Shown: positions 18,101-26,625 of the stretch, piece after piece | Layout of the letters: the number at the start of each line of letters is the position of its first letter | Position numbering within the stretch: position 1 is the first letter of the stretch | Notes under the pieces: model-generated | Databases searched by the model: none | What the model was told of the DNA's origin: nothing | The model's input: the letters and a program-made list of their open reading frames with translations, nothing else | Position numbers and translations under genes: made by a program | Assembly: GCA_017416805.1 (NCBI GenBank) | Contig: JAFQBB010000020.1 | Span: forward strand, 186,001 to 250,000 | From: Bacteroidaceae bacterium | GTDB taxonomy: Bacteria; Bacteroidota; Bacteroidia; Bacteroidales; Bacteroidaceae | DNA: 64,000 nt | Direction of reading: 5' to 3'

Positions 18101-18253
18101 GAAGTGGCCAACCAACTGACCAACCGCATGATTGGCGACACGGCCTTGCCCGAAGAGCAACGCACTACCTTTGCCACCACCCCTATAGTGAGAAGTGATG
18201 ACCCGTTGCTTCCCGCCGGCATTACCGGAGGGGTAGAGTGGGTGATAAGATGA
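15122..18253 (+). CDS. GH106-like glycoside hydrolase (probable alpha-L-rhamnosidase), lipoprotein
   Basis: The 1043-residue protein begins with a lipoprotein signal (LAMCLLVACRQ; Cys about 23). The first domain has KVWWFHGETATTREGITADLEAFRQAGVGGVVYYD, written here as adjoining blocks of the GH106/PF17132-type barrel. ISLSNGYVAGGPW, then VVMDSHEVGSQNW, and a large central region follow. A C-terminal jelly-roll-like domain (about 930-1040) contains VYLRINGLHTVARVWVNG and LWASPWEVDVTD. GH106 enzymes remove alpha-L-rhamnose from pectic rhamnogalacturonan, fitting the PL11 lyase 3 kb downstream. Rhamnosidase specificity is inferred from family resemblance. Confidence 0.82.
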   Translation: MRKGIKYVSLFGWMLAMCLLVACRQSSAPAIGDVYAEFQRVPDSTRTKVWWFHGETATTREGITADLEAFRQAGVGGVVYYDQVHGKAEGADTVFSTAWWEALKFAASEARRLGLTFEISLSNGYVAGGPWITKAQSMKRLCQSEVVVEGGGRFDDLLPAPSSDEFWDVRTLAFPVPQEVEWQRHTLIDKKVKFDIPTRLVYDLKVPFTARSFTYSEYNPAKHPTLCMNWPGTPSDTFYGDGYAEYPPVGELEASDDGVHYRKVCDLPTLYRMHHRVKTLSFPPVTARYFRLNLHDWDLPDKHRQLELRSAILSAQAMTEAWESRAGVVSEYITENHTPDYTLQEVIDPKRIIDLTEKLQPDGRLTWTAPDDADKWVVLRVAQTSTRGRTKHGRPGQMGLECDKLSAGAACLQWKNFAQVIIDTLAKYDLKPMGVVMDSHEVGSQNWTHGYEQEFVHLQGYELTTYLPALLGYVVGSKEKSEEVLLHHRQTLAHLVNLRYFATLDSLAMEAGVNLTAQAMGNAQHMVCDNIAAKGSVRRPQGEFWAKHNHGSYDIKEVSSAAHLYGRQVASAEAYTDAKYSQSLAYLKSLADYAYAFQLNEFMVCASAYQPWLDKQPGNTANGREYCLNRNNTQWPLSRGFWDYQARCAYLMRQGTPVVDLCIYAGCELPVKLLSHRLPHIPEGYDWDLCTDDALLHILSADNGRLKARGGVEYQALVVERLARLTDEAEAKIAWLKKQGVPVYDARMAGDDGLKVFLDKKGIAPDVALESGNAPDNRVLFAHRKCGEADIYFFYNHSESPFKQSVTLRQSQGQVPEYWNPDNGRRYSLEHRILPDGNLEVWLALAPYEAGFVVTHLAEAMDEPALFRTWGGEELVIPMNHDWLVDFILPDDTIQITMPTLTDWCMVDTLPVNDLSLAVKEKIKHHSGVARYSRLFVKPSVADSVKRVYLRINGLHTVARVWVNGKETGHLWASPWEVDVTDCLQAGENKVCIEVANQLTNRMIGDTALPEEQRTTFATTPIVRSDDPLLPAGITGGVEWVIR

Positions 18254-18283
18254 AAGAATGAATATAAAACTGACAAATAACAG

Positions 18284-18856
18284 ATGTCTATGAAAAACTT
18301 AATGAAAGAATTGGCATTGGCCGTCCTGTTGCTTGCAGGAGCAGGCAGTGCCATTGCTCAAGGTACAGTGGAGGACTATAAGCGTGCATATTCGTTGTAT
18401 GGAAAGTTCTCAAATGACAAAGTGTTTTATTCGGGTGTATCCCCCCGATGGATTGGTGACACGCACACTTTCTGGTATGTGCGCCATACACTCGAAGGCG
18501 ACCGTTACGTAAAGGTGGATGCCGATAAGCTGATGCGCACCGACTTGTTCAATCACGGCAAGTTGGCTGCCTCTTTGGCCAAAAGTACCGGTCGTGAGGT
18601 GGATGGGAAGAAATTGAACTTGCAACGTGTGGAGGTGAACGAACGGATGGATACCCTACGGTTTCAGTACGATGGCAAGAACTTTATCTATGCCATAAAG
18701 AAGAACCGGTTGGAGGATAAGGGTCTCATCCATTATCCCCAACGTGGCCGCCAGCGTCATTGGATGGAGGTGGATGATGAGAAAGGTGGCCGTCCTGTGA
18801 CCTCGCCCGATGGCAAGCACGAGGCCTTCATCAAGAACGACAATATATATATATAA
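18284..18856 (+). CDS. N-terminal fragment of S9/DPP-IV-like peptidase (frameshifted)
   Basis: The 190-residue product has a signal peptide (ending AGSAIAQ) and the start of the dipeptidyl peptidase IV beta-propeller (VEDYKRAYSLYGKFSNDKVF, then GDTHTFWYVR, then TSPDGKHEAFIKNDNIYI) before a TAA. The stop arises inside the (AT)6 tract at 18843-18854. Removing one AT unit restores RNRADGRERALSIDGT and joins the frame to the following ORF without a break. It lies 30 bp after the GH106-like gene. As written, this piece lacks the catalytic domain. Confidence 0.85.
   Translation: MSMKNLMKELALAVLLLAGAGSAIAQGTVEDYKRAYSLYGKFSNDKVFYSGVSPRWIGDTHTFWYVRHTLEGDRYVKVDADKLMRTDLFNHGKLAASLAKSTGREVDGKKLNLQRVEVNERMDTLRFQYDGKNFIYAIKKNRLEDKGLIHYPQRGRQRHWMEVDDEKGGRPVTSPDGKHEAFIKNDNIYI
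18843..18854. repeat. (AT)6 dinucleotide tract at the S9 frameshift
   Basis: There are six AT units, then AAGG. With six units the reading frame ends at TAA 18854-18856; with five the S9 protein would be full length. Confidence 0.95.
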
Positions 18857-18885
18857 GGAATAGAGCGGATGGTCGCGAACGTGCA

Positions 18886-20547
18886 TTGAGCATCGACGGC
18901 ACCTTGGGTAACTACTATTCGTCGTACATCCAATGGTCGCCTGACTCACGTTATATCTTCTCAGCCCGCATCCGCCCGGTGGAGAAACGCTATGTCTATT
19001 ACGTAGAGTCGTCTCCCAAAGACCAATTGCAACCCAAACTTCATAAGCAGGAATATGCCAAGCCGGGCGATGAACTGCGTTCGAAAGTGCCTTGTATCTA
19101 CGAAGTGGAGACGGGACGTGCCATTATCCCCTCTACCGAACTGTTTGACAAGCAATATGAACTCTTCTGGTTCCGTTGGAATGAGCAGGGCACAGGTGTC
19201 ACCTTCGAGTACAACGAGCGTGGGCATCAGGTGTATCGTCTGCTTGAACTCTCAGTCGAGACGGGTCAGGTGCGCACCGTGGTGGAAGAGAAAAGCAACA
19301 CTTTTGTGAATCACCAGCGTATGTACCGCCGTTTCCTTCGTGGAGGCAAGGAACTCATCTGGATGAGCGAACGCGACAATTGGAACCACCTTTATCTCTA
19401 TGACTATGAGACGGGCAAGGTGAAGAACCAGATAACCAAGGGACCGTGGTATGTGCGCGAAGTATTGCACGTAGATGAAGATGCCCGACAAATCTATTTT
19501 ACGGCAAACGGGATGGAGAAAGAGGAAGATCCATACCTCATCCGCTATTACCGCATCAACTTCGATGGAGACGGCCTTACTTGCCTGACTCCCGATGAAG
19601 GACACCATACGGCAACCTTCTCGCGCGACCGCAAATATCTGGTGGATGTGCATTCGTTGGTGGACCGTGCGCCTGAAGCTGCCGTGCGCCGCGTGAGTGA
19701 CGGTTCCTTGGTGATGCCGTTGGAGAAAGCTGACATTACGAAACTGGTTGAATCCGGATGGCAGGCACCGGAGCCGTTTGTGGCTAAGGGACGCGATGGA
19801 AAGACTGATATATGGGGCATCATTGTGCGACCTACCAACTTCGACCCCAACAAGAAATATCCGGTCATTGAGTACATCTATGCCGGTCCTGGTAGTCATT
19901 ATGTGCCCAAGAACTTCTCTACCTATAATTACAACATGACGGCGTTGGCCGAATTGGGCTTCATCGTGGTGCAACTCGATGGTATGGGTACCTCTTTTCG
20001 CTCAAAGGAGTTTGAGGATGTCTGCTATAAGAACCTGAAAGATGCCGGTTTCCCTGATCGTATGGCATGGATACGTGCCGCTGCCGAGAAGTATCCTTAT
20101 ATGGACATCGACCGCGTGGGTATTTTTGGCGCTTCAGCCGGAGGTCAGGAGAGTACGACAGCCGTCCTGCTTCATCCCGAGTTTTATAAGGCTGCCTATT
20201 CTGCCTGTGGATGTCATGATAATCGCATGGATAAGATCTGGTGGAATGAGCAATGGCTCGGCTATCCCTTGGGCGACCAGTACAAAGAAGGCTCCAACGT
20301 GGAGAATGCCCACCTGCTAAGCCGTCCGTTGATGCTGGTAGTGGGCGAGTTGGACGATAATGTTGACCCTGCATCGACCATGCAGATGGTGAATGCTCTC
20401 ATCAAGGCCAATAAAGATTTTGAGTTGGTGGTTCTTCCTGGTGTAGGGCATACCATGGGTGAAAGTTATGGCGAACACAAGCGCTTCGACTTCTTCGTCC
20501 GCCATCTGATGGGAGTCAATCCTCCGAAATGGAATGAAATAAAGTAG
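18886..20547 (+). CDS. C-terminal part of S9/DPP-IV-like serine peptidase (frameshifted)
   Basis: This holds the rest of the beta-propeller and the alpha/beta-hydrolase catalytic domain. The latter has nucleophile motif GIFGASAGGQES, Asp in VVGELDDNVDP, and His in VLPGVGHTMGESYG. The only start is a TTG at 18886 with no ribosome site, and the natural frame continues back to 18857, so it is the downstream half of the gene starting at 18284. DPP-IV family enzymes remove N-terminal dipeptides in the periplasm. A terminator follows. Confidence 0.88.
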   Translation: MSIDGTLGNYYSSYIQWSPDSRYIFSARIRPVEKRYVYYVESSPKDQLQPKLHKQEYAKPGDELRSKVPCIYEVETGRAIIPSTELFDKQYELFWFRWNEQGTGVTFEYNERGHQVYRLLELSVETGQVRTVVEEKSNTFVNHQRMYRRFLRGGKELIWMSERDNWNHLYLYDYETGKVKNQITKGPWYVREVLHVDEDARQIYFTANGMEKEEDPYLIRYYRINFDGDGLTCLTPDEGHHTATFSRDRKYLVDVHSLVDRAPEAAVRRVSDGSLVMPLEKADITKLVESGWQAPEPFVAKGRDGKTDIWGIIVRPTNFDPNKKYPVIEYIYAGPGSHYVPKNFSTYNYNMTALAELGFIVVQLDGMGTSFRSKEFEDVCYKNLKDAGFPDRMAWIRAAAEKYPYMDIDRVGIFGASAGGQESTTAVLLHPEFYKAAYSACGCHDNRMDKIWWNEQWLGYPLGDQYKEGSNVENAHLLSRPLMLVVGELDDNVDPASTMQMVNALIKANKDFELVVLPGVGHTMGESYGEHKRFDFFVRHLMGVNPPKWNEIK

Positions 20548-20587
20548 GAGTCTGCTATGAGTGATGAGCTACGAACTGCAATTTGCG

Positions 20588-20615
20588 GGTGACGAACTTC
20601 GGGAGTCACCTTTTT
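20588..20615 (+). terminator. intrinsic terminator after the S9 gene
   Basis: GGTGAC (20588-20593) pairs with GTCACC (20605-20610), with an 11-nt loop, followed by five T. Confidence 0.65.
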
Positions 20616-20635
20616 ATCGTTGCCATCATTCATTC

Positions 20636-20763
20636 TTTAGACGCAGGTGACGTGGATAACATGGATTAATACCTATGGGTAATAAATTATCCGTGTTATC
20701 CGCGTCATCCGCGTCTAAAATGCTTTGTACCGCATGGCCACTAGTAGCTAGTAGCTAGTCACT
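20636..20763. repeat. 9-bp-unit foldback, then CCGCATGGCC core and 7-bp array
   Basis: Left arm 20636-20670 has TTTAGACGCAGG and 9-bp units; right arm about 20686-20720 has ATCCGTGTT ATCCGCGTC and a third ATCCGCGTC ending TCTAAA. CCGCATGGCC follows at 20730-20739. CTAGTAG units at 20741-20763 then run over the stop codon of the small minus-strand gene. Confidence 0.8.
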
Positions 20764-20938
20764 CTTTCGCCTGCCACTTGCAACGCACGGGTGAAAAGAT
20801 TTTCTCCTCCTTCTTCAGCGTTGCCATAGCTTTATCTACTTCCTTCTTGTCAAGTCCAGTTTCCTTTGCCAATGTGGTGGCATTCACGGGAGCACCCAGC
20901 TCCTTCATCTTTGCCAATACAAGTTCTACAGTATCCAT
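20759..20938 (-). CDS. small winged-helix-like DNA-binding protein (59 aa)
   Basis: ATG 20936-20938 opens a 59-codon frame reading MDTVELVLAKMKELGAPV, then NATTLAKETGLDKKEVDKA, then MATLKKEEKIFSPVRC, ending KWQAKE. The pattern helix-turn-helix (LAKETGLDKKEVDKAMATLKK) followed by a beta-wing-like KIFSPVRCKW fits a minimal winged-helix domain. Similar small proteins are annotated as transcriptional regulators in Bacteroides. The gene stands alone between the S9 and PL11 genes. Targets are unknown. The end of the gene coincides with a 7-bp repeat array. Confidence 0.72.
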   Translation of the reverse strand: MDTVELVLAKMKELGAPVNATTLAKETGLDKKEVDKAMATLKKEEKIFSPVRCKWQAKE

Positions 20939-21057
20939 GTCTAATTCTATTTTATTGGGTTGATAAATACAAATGCAAAAGTATATATTCTCAAGGAGAA
21001 ATGCAATGAATCAGGACGTTTTCTTTCTTTAAATTCTGTTTGAAAAGAATAAATATC

Positions 21058-21065
21058 TACCTTTG
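21058..21065 (+). promoter_or_regulatory. promoter of the PL11 gene
   Basis: A TACCTTTG -7 box lies 29 bp before the ATG at 21095. A well-spaced -33 element is not clear. Confidence 0.5.
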
Positions 21066-21094
21066 CAGTCAAGTAAAATAACAAGAGTAAAACC

Positions 21095-24000
21095 ATGAAA
21101 ATAAAGAAAACAATTATATGCAGCATCTTATTGTTGTCAATGGCCATGACGGCTGGTGCCCAACGCATGATGGAGAACTTGAGTCGGGGGCTGGTGGCGG
21201 TGAAAACCACCGAGGGTGTTTATCTCAGCTGGCGTCTGTTGGGACAAGAGTGGTACGATGTCACCTACAATGTCTATCGCGATGGCGTGCGAGTGAATAG
21301 CGAGCCGTTGGAAACTTCCAATTATCAGGATGCAGGGGGGACAGAGTCTTCTACCTATTCCGTCAAGGCCGTAGTGCGTGGGGTGGAGCAGGAGGGCTCG
21401 GAAACGGTCACTCCCTGGAAAGGACAATACTTGGACATACCGATGCAACCCGTATTGGATGCATCAGGAGCGGATATTACAGACAAATATTCGCTCAACG
21501 ATGCCAGTGCCGCTGACCTTGATGGTGATGGGGACTATGAACTCATCGTGAAGCGCATGAATTCCGACTTCTCGAAGGCGAATACGGCTTACACGCTGTT
21601 TCAAGCCTACAAACTGGACGGGACATTGATGTGGACGATTGATGTGGGGCCCAATATCATGAACTCAAGACATGTGGAGACCAATTGCATGGCTTATGAT
21701 TTCAATCAGGATGGAAAGGCAGAGGTGGTTATCCGTTTGGCCGATGGAAGTGTCTTGCCCGACGGCACGGTTGTGGGTAATCCTTTGGCCAATTATCGGC
21801 CAGCAGGTGAATACGACGGGTTGACCATCTATCAGACGCAGTATGACGAATGGCTATACGTGCTCAACGGTGAGACGGGGGCTATGATAGATAATGTGAA
21901 ATTCGATGAGACAACCAATAACTTGGCTATCCGCAACGCTGCATTCTGGTGGGAGGGAAACAGCAAAGCTTATGGACACCGGGCCAACAAGTTCCATTTT
22001 GGTGCTCCCTATCTGGACGGTCGCAATCCCAGCATTTATGTGGGGCGAGGATGTTATACGAATATCCACATGGCCACTTTTGATCTGGTGGACAATAAAC
22101 TGGTGCTCCGGTGGACCTATGCCAATGACAATCCGGCCAGCAAGTTTTACGGACAGGGTTATCACAACTTTTCCATCGTGGATGTGGATGAAGACGGTCG
22201 TGATGAAATATGTCATGGCAATATGGTCATTGATGAATATGGCAAAGAACTCAGTTCGACAGGATTGGGGCACGGTGATGCACAACATTATGGCGATCTC
22301 GACCCCTACCGCAAAGGGCTTGAAGGTTTCCGTTGTTTGGAGGATAATCCGGGGGCTGTATTGGTCGATGCAACCACCAATGAAATACTTTTCCGTTGGC
22401 TTCGTGCCAATGACAATGGGCGATGTCTGGCCGGAAACTTTACGGACAAGTGGCCGGGAGCAGAATTGTGGACAACTGATGGAAAACTATGGAGCGCCAC
22501 ACTCAGCCGAGGAGCTGATGAAACGGTTGCATCATCGGCACCGGGAGTGACGATGAATTTCCGCATCTATTGGGATGGCGATATACTGGAAGAATCGTTT
22601 GACTATGCCAGTCGCAATGATAATGGAGACGGCATTGAAGGGGCTGTGTATAAGTATGGTAACAGTTCGCCCATCTTTGTCAGCAATGGATGCATGACCA
22701 ACAACAACACGAAGGGCAATCCCTGCATCCAGGCCGACCTCTTCGGAGATTGGCGCGAAGAGATAGTGCTCCGCACCAATGATGACAGGAAACTGCGTAT
22801 CTACACCACCATCATTCCTACGGCTCACCGGAATTATACCCTGATGCACGACAAGCAATACCGGCAAGCCATTTACTGGCAGATGACGGCTTATAACCAA
22901 CCGCCACATGTAAGTTACTTTTTGGGAAATGCCGAAGGTATCACTGTGCCGCCTCCACCTGTGATGACAAACGGACGTACGTTGGTGGATACGGAGATTA
23001 CCTCCATGCACAACGACAAGCACATCCTGTTGACTGATGCAGAGGGAGGTGTCGTCAATGTCGCCGAGGGAGCTTCGCCCCATATTCTCACGGTGAATAG
23101 TTTGAAGAACAATTGGACATTGGAGGGCGTCCCATTCACAGGAGATATGCGTCTTGTCAAACAGGGACAAGGAGCACTTACGTTCAGTGGCAATCAAGTT
23201 TATACAGGAAAGACTGAACTGTGGGAGGGTATTACCCATTTTGAAGGCTCTATGCAGAGTCCTGTATGGCTGAACCGTTTTGCCGAACTCAATACGGGAG
23301 CTATATATAATAAAGGTATAGAGATGGAGTATGGAGCCATCCTGCGTGTGGGAGGGGCAGACCATAAGGGTACAGTCACGGCCTCTTCATTTAACGTAAA
23401 GAGAGGCGCGGTCGTGGAGATGGATATCTATTCAGACGATTTGACGGCAGACAAATTGATGGCAGACGGAACCTTGGTGATTGCCGATGAGGCAGTCTTC
23501 CGCTTTGTATCACATAATCGGGTAGGAGAAGAGAAGCCTGTGGCCGGGGAATATCTGATAGCCGAAGCTACAGAATGGAATGCCAATGTAGAAAAGATTC
23601 ATGTTGAAGGCTTGCAGGGCGTAGCTTGTGAACTGAAGATTGCAGAAGGTAAAATGTACCTTGTCATATATGACATGCGTACGGCTACAGATGTGGTATG
23701 GAGTGGCGTCAATGGTAATGTATGGGACCTTTTCCATACAGAGAACTTCACGGTGGACGGTGTACCTACCACCTTTGTGACTGGTGACCGTGTGGCGTTT
23801 GACGAAACGGCCTCCACCAAAACGGTGACGATAAATGAAGAGGTGGTGCCTGAGACCGTATCTGTCAAAGGAAGTGCCGGATATACGTTCAATGGTGATG
23901 GTGGTATCGGAGGAGATGCCAGTTTCACAAAAGACGGTAACGGTATATTGACTATCAACAACATCAACCCCTATACGGGAAAGACCATTATTGCAGGCGG

Positions 24001-25537
24001 AACCGTCAAGCCTGCCTCTTTGGCTACGGCACAAAGCGCTGGTTCGTTGGGCGCTCTCAGCAACGATGCCGCCAATTTCGTGATACAGAACGGTGCGCAA
24101 ATGATTATCAGTGGTGAGGCTTTCCAAGAAAGTCCGATGACTTTGGGCGAAGGGGGCGGCATACTGAACGTGAGCGGCGCACTCCATCTGAAGGGACAAA
24201 TCAAAGGTACGACATTGACCAAGAATGGTGGTGGCACACTCCATATCTATGCCACACCCAATACCTATAAGAAGACCGTCTTGAATGGGGGAACCCTGAA
24301 AATTGCAGAAGAGTATAACGGTACGGTGAATGGCATGTTGGGTGATACCGTTGTGTTGAATGGAGGTATGTTGCAATGCAAAGAGGGTAATTCATCCTAT
24401 AGCAAAGCTTCGTGGCATCTTGTCGTACCTACAGGGAAAACGGCTACCATCCGTATGGACGGACGATGCAATTATACAGGCTCATTGACTGGGGCAGGGA
24501 CATTGAATGTCTATATTCCTTATGTGCGTTCTTATCTGCAAGGAGATTGGTCGAAGTTTGAGGGGACAGTCAGCTGTTCGCAGGGCACTAACGGTGATTT
24601 CACTTTTGACAACAACTATGGTATGCCATTGGCTACACTGAATGTAGAAAGTGGATGTGTCGTCCGCAATAACAAAGGAAGCAATATGCGGATAGGCGCC
24701 GCCACGGGAATCGGTACATTAGGCGGAACTCATGGATGGACAATCGGTAAGGATGATGTCGGGACGAATACGTTTGATGGTGTGATAGAAGGGTCACTTA
24801 CCAAAGTCGGAAGCAATACATTGCGCCTGGAGGGAGCCAATGTCTTCACGGGTGCAACGGCGGTGAAGGGTGGCACTTTGCTTGTGGCGAATACAGGGAA
24901 GAGTGTCAGTGCTACAGGTACAGGCAATCTGACGGTATATGACGGAGCGGTATTGACCGGTTGGGGGTATATCGGCAACAAGAAGGTGACCATTGCTGAT
25001 GGCGGAACCTTTCGGCCAGGACTGAATTATATTGGTCGATTGACCGTTGCTTCTGATGTGGAACTTCAAAAAAGTGGCGCCATTGAATGGCGCTTGAACA
25101 GTAAGACCAGTGTGGCTACTGTCACTGGAGTAGGTGAAATGGTGCTCAATGGAACTGTACGTGTTATATTGAAGGATGGTTTTGTCCCGGAATTGGGTCA
25201 TAGCTTTGAATTGTGGAATTGTGAAGAGGTCGATGCAACCAGTGCCCCCCTGTTGGATTTGCCGGAACTTTCTGAAGGCTTGGCTTGGGATACGACAGAC
25301 TTGTTCACCTCTACGGGCACTTTGCGTGTGACAGATGCTGCGGGCATCCGTTTGGAAAGTTGGGATGAAGAGGTTCGTGTGACCGTTGTAACATTGGATG
25401 GTGTACAGGTCGGGGCTTTCAGATGTGTCTATAATCAAATGCAAGAAACGCTGGATGCAACTTCTTTGCCGCAAGGGATTTATCTCATGAAGATAGAAGG
25501 GAAGAATGGTTGTACTATTCAGAAGGTTTGGAGATGA
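21095..25537 (+). CDS. PL11 rhamnogalacturonan lyase with autotransporter-type beta-strand repeats and C-terminal tail
   Basis: The product is 1480 residues, about twice the length of a typical PL11 lyase. A signal peptide (ending AGAQ) is followed by the PL11 module (about 24-640): RGLVAVKTTEGVYLSWRLLG, DLDGDGDYELIVK, DFNQDGKAEVV, GHGDAQHYGDLDP and NGCMTNNNTKGNPCIQADLFGDWREE-type blocks. The rest contains at least four YTGKT-type autotransporter-associated strand repeats (about 690, 955, 1045 and 1245), ending LPQGIYLMKIEGKNGC and QKVWR, which resembles a type IX secretion sorting tail. PL11 enzymes cleave the rhamnogalacturonan-I backbone. The repeats may form a beta-helix stalk or display unit. 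It pairs functionally with the GH106-like enzyme upstream. Confidence 0.88.
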   Translation: MKIKKTIICSILLLSMAMTAGAQRMMENLSRGLVAVKTTEGVYLSWRLLGQEWYDVTYNVYRDGVRVNSEPLETSNYQDAGGTESSTYSVKAVVRGVEQEGSETVTPWKGQYLDIPMQPVLDASGADITDKYSLNDASAADLDGDGDYELIVKRMNSDFSKANTAYTLFQAYKLDGTLMWTIDVGPNIMNSRHVETNCMAYDFNQDGKAEVVIRLADGSVLPDGTVVGNPLANYRPAGEYDGLTIYQTQYDEWLYVLNGETGAMIDNVKFDETTNNLAIRNAAFWWEGNSKAYGHRANKFHFGAPYLDGRNPSIYVGRGCYTNIHMATFDLVDNKLVLRWTYANDNPASKFYGQGYHNFSIVDVDEDGRDEICHGNMVIDEYGKELSSTGLGHGDAQHYGDLDPYRKGLEGFRCLEDNPGAVLVDATTNEILFRWLRANDNGRCLAGNFTDKWPGAELWTTDGKLWSATLSRGADETVASSAPGVTMNFRIYWDGDILEESFDYASRNDNGDGIEGAVYKYGNSSPIFVSNGCMTNNNTKGNPCIQADLFGDWREEIVLRTNDDRKLRIYTTIIPTAHRNYTLMHDKQYRQAIYWQMTAYNQPPHVSYFLGNAEGITVPPPPVMTNGRTLVDTEITSMHNDKHILLTDAEGGVVNVAEGASPHILTVNSLKNNWTLEGVPFTGDMRLVKQGQGALTFSGNQVYTGKTELWEGITHFEGSMQSPVWLNRFAELNTGAIYNKGIEMEYGAILRVGGADHKGTVTASSFNVKRGAVVEMDIYSDDLTADKLMADGTLVIADEAVFRFVSHNRVGEEKPVAGEYLIAEATEWNANVEKIHVEGLQGVACELKIAEGKMYLVIYDMRTATDVVWSGVNGNVWDLFHTENFTVDGVPTTFVTGDRVAFDETASTKTVTINEEVVPETVSVKGSAGYTFNGDGGIGGDASFTKDGNGILTINNINPYTGKTIIAGGTVKPASLATAQSAGSLGALSNDAANFVIQNGAQMIISGEAFQESPMTLGEGGGILNVSGALHLKGQIKGTTLTKNGGGTLHIYATPNTYKKTVLNGGTLKIAEEYNGTVNGMLGDTVVLNGGMLQCKEGNSSYSKASWHLVVPTGKTATIRMDGRCNYTGSLTGAGTLNVYIPYVRSYLQGDWSKFEGTVSCSQGTNGDFTFDNNYGMPLATLNVESGCVVRNNKGSNMRIGAATGIGTLGGTHGWTIGKDDVGTNTFDGVIEGSLTKVGSNTLRLEGANVFTGATAVKGGTLLVANTGKSVSATGTGNLTVYDGAVLTGWGYIGNKKVTIADGGTFRPGLNYIGRLTVASDVELQKSGAIEWRLNSKTSVATVTGVGEMVLNGTVRVILKDGFVPELGHSFELWNCEEVDATSAPLLDLPELSEGLAWDTTDLFTSTGTLRVTDAAGIRLESWDEEVRVTVVTLDGVQVGAFRCVYNQMQETLDATSLPQGIYLMKIEGKNGCTIQKVWR

Positions 25538-25610
25538 AGAGAGGACGGAAAAAACGAAAACTTTGTGGAATAAGAAATAATAGTCCAAATACCTGTTTCG
25601 CCGCTTTTTA

Positions 25611-26555
25611 TTAGAGATTTTTTGTTATGAATTCTCTGACCTTTTCGGTATATTCTTTCGGGAAATTGTGATAAGAGCGGGCATGACCTTCGCTGGGTAC
25701 GAGCCACAATTCTTTGGGTTGTGGCTTTGCTTCATATAGGGGATAAACCATGTTGGTAGGGACGAATGTGTCGTTTTCTCCGTGAATGAAAAGCATGGGC
25801 CGTTTGCATTTGGTGACTTGTTTTAGGGCACTGGCCTCGGTAAAGCTCCATCCGTGGCGGAGTTTGCATATCAAATTGGAGATATGAAGGAGGGGGAAAG
25901 CCGGGAGGTTGAATTGCTCTTTTAATTCATTCTTGAATTCGTCCCAAACACTGGTGTAACCACAATCTTCTACAAAACATTTTATATACTCGGGTTGCGG
26001 GTCGCCCGCAAGCATCATGGTGGTGGCGGCCCCCATAGAAATACCGTGTACAACGACCTCTATCGAATCTCCAAAAAGGGTGGGGAGGAGATTAATCCAT
26101 TGTGCTACATCTTTACGGTCGAACCATCCCATTTGCAGGTGATTGCCTTCGCTTAGCCCTGAATAACGGAGGTCAGGAAGGAGAATGTTGAACCCTAAAT
26201 CCTGGTTGTACATATACCCTATCATCATCATGCGGATAGCATTGTCGGTATAACCATGTACAATGACGGCTGTTTGCTGGGTGGGTACGGAAGCCTTTAC
26301 GTAAAAGCCGTGGAGACGTATGCCGTCAATAGTGGTGATAAAGGTGTCTCGTAAGGCTTTTGTTTGTTGGAGGCTATCCATGTAGGGGCGTAAATGAGGG
26401 TATTCTTTATACATGTACTCATAAGATCCCTCGATGTCTTTTCCTCGGTTGGGAGGAGTTAAAGCATAGTCAACCATGTAATATCCGCCTACACTCAAAA
26501 GAATGAGTAGGACGAGAAAAGCGAACAGAAACGTTTTCAGCGATTTCTTCATCAT
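25611..26555 (-). CDS. membrane-anchored alpha/beta hydrolase
   Basis: An N-terminal transmembrane helix (about 8-27, LFAFLVLLILLSVGGYYMV) precedes an alpha/beta-hydrolase domain. It has AVIVHGYTDNA (oxyanion region), the nucleophile elbow HGISMGAA, Asp in FIHGENDTFVPT, and His in PSEGHARSY. The layout matches BAAT/YfhR-type serine hydrolases on the inner membrane facing the periplasm. Substrate unknown. Two adjacent ATGs (26555 and 26552) are possible starts. It lies 70 bp after the aroE stop in the same direction. Confidence 0.88.
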   Translation of the reverse strand: MMKKSLKTFLFAFLVLLILLSVGGYYMVDYALTPPNRGKDIEGSYEYMYKEYPHLRPYMDSLQQTKALRDTFITTIDGIRLHGFYVKASVPTQQTAVIVHGYTDNAIRMMMIGYMYNQDLGFNILLPDLRYSGLSEGNHLQMGWFDRKDVAQWINLLPTLFGDSIEVVVHGISMGAATTMMLAGDPQPEYIKCFVEDCGYTSVWDEFKNELKEQFNLPAFPLLHISNLICKLRHGWSFTEASALKQVTKCKRPMLFIHGENDTFVPTNMVYPLYEAKPQPKELWLVPSEGHARSYHNFPKEYTEKVREFITKNL

Positions 26556-26591
26556 AGGATGCCAACCTTGTTGTTTGTTTGCGGAGAATCG

Positions 26592-26621
26592 TTACTCACC
26601 AGTCACTATTCACTATTCACT
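26592..26621. repeat. 7-bp-unit array beside the aroE stop
   Basis: TACTCAC CAGTCAC TATTCAC TATTCAC ends five bases from the aroE stop codon (26626-26628). Confidence 0.7.
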
Positions 26622-26625
26622 AAAA

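Noticed and set aside
15458-18160. Two long minus-strand frames (450 and 442 codons) opposite the GH106-like gene
   Set aside because: They mirror the real frame and have no domain pattern, while the plus strand encodes a coherent glycosidase.
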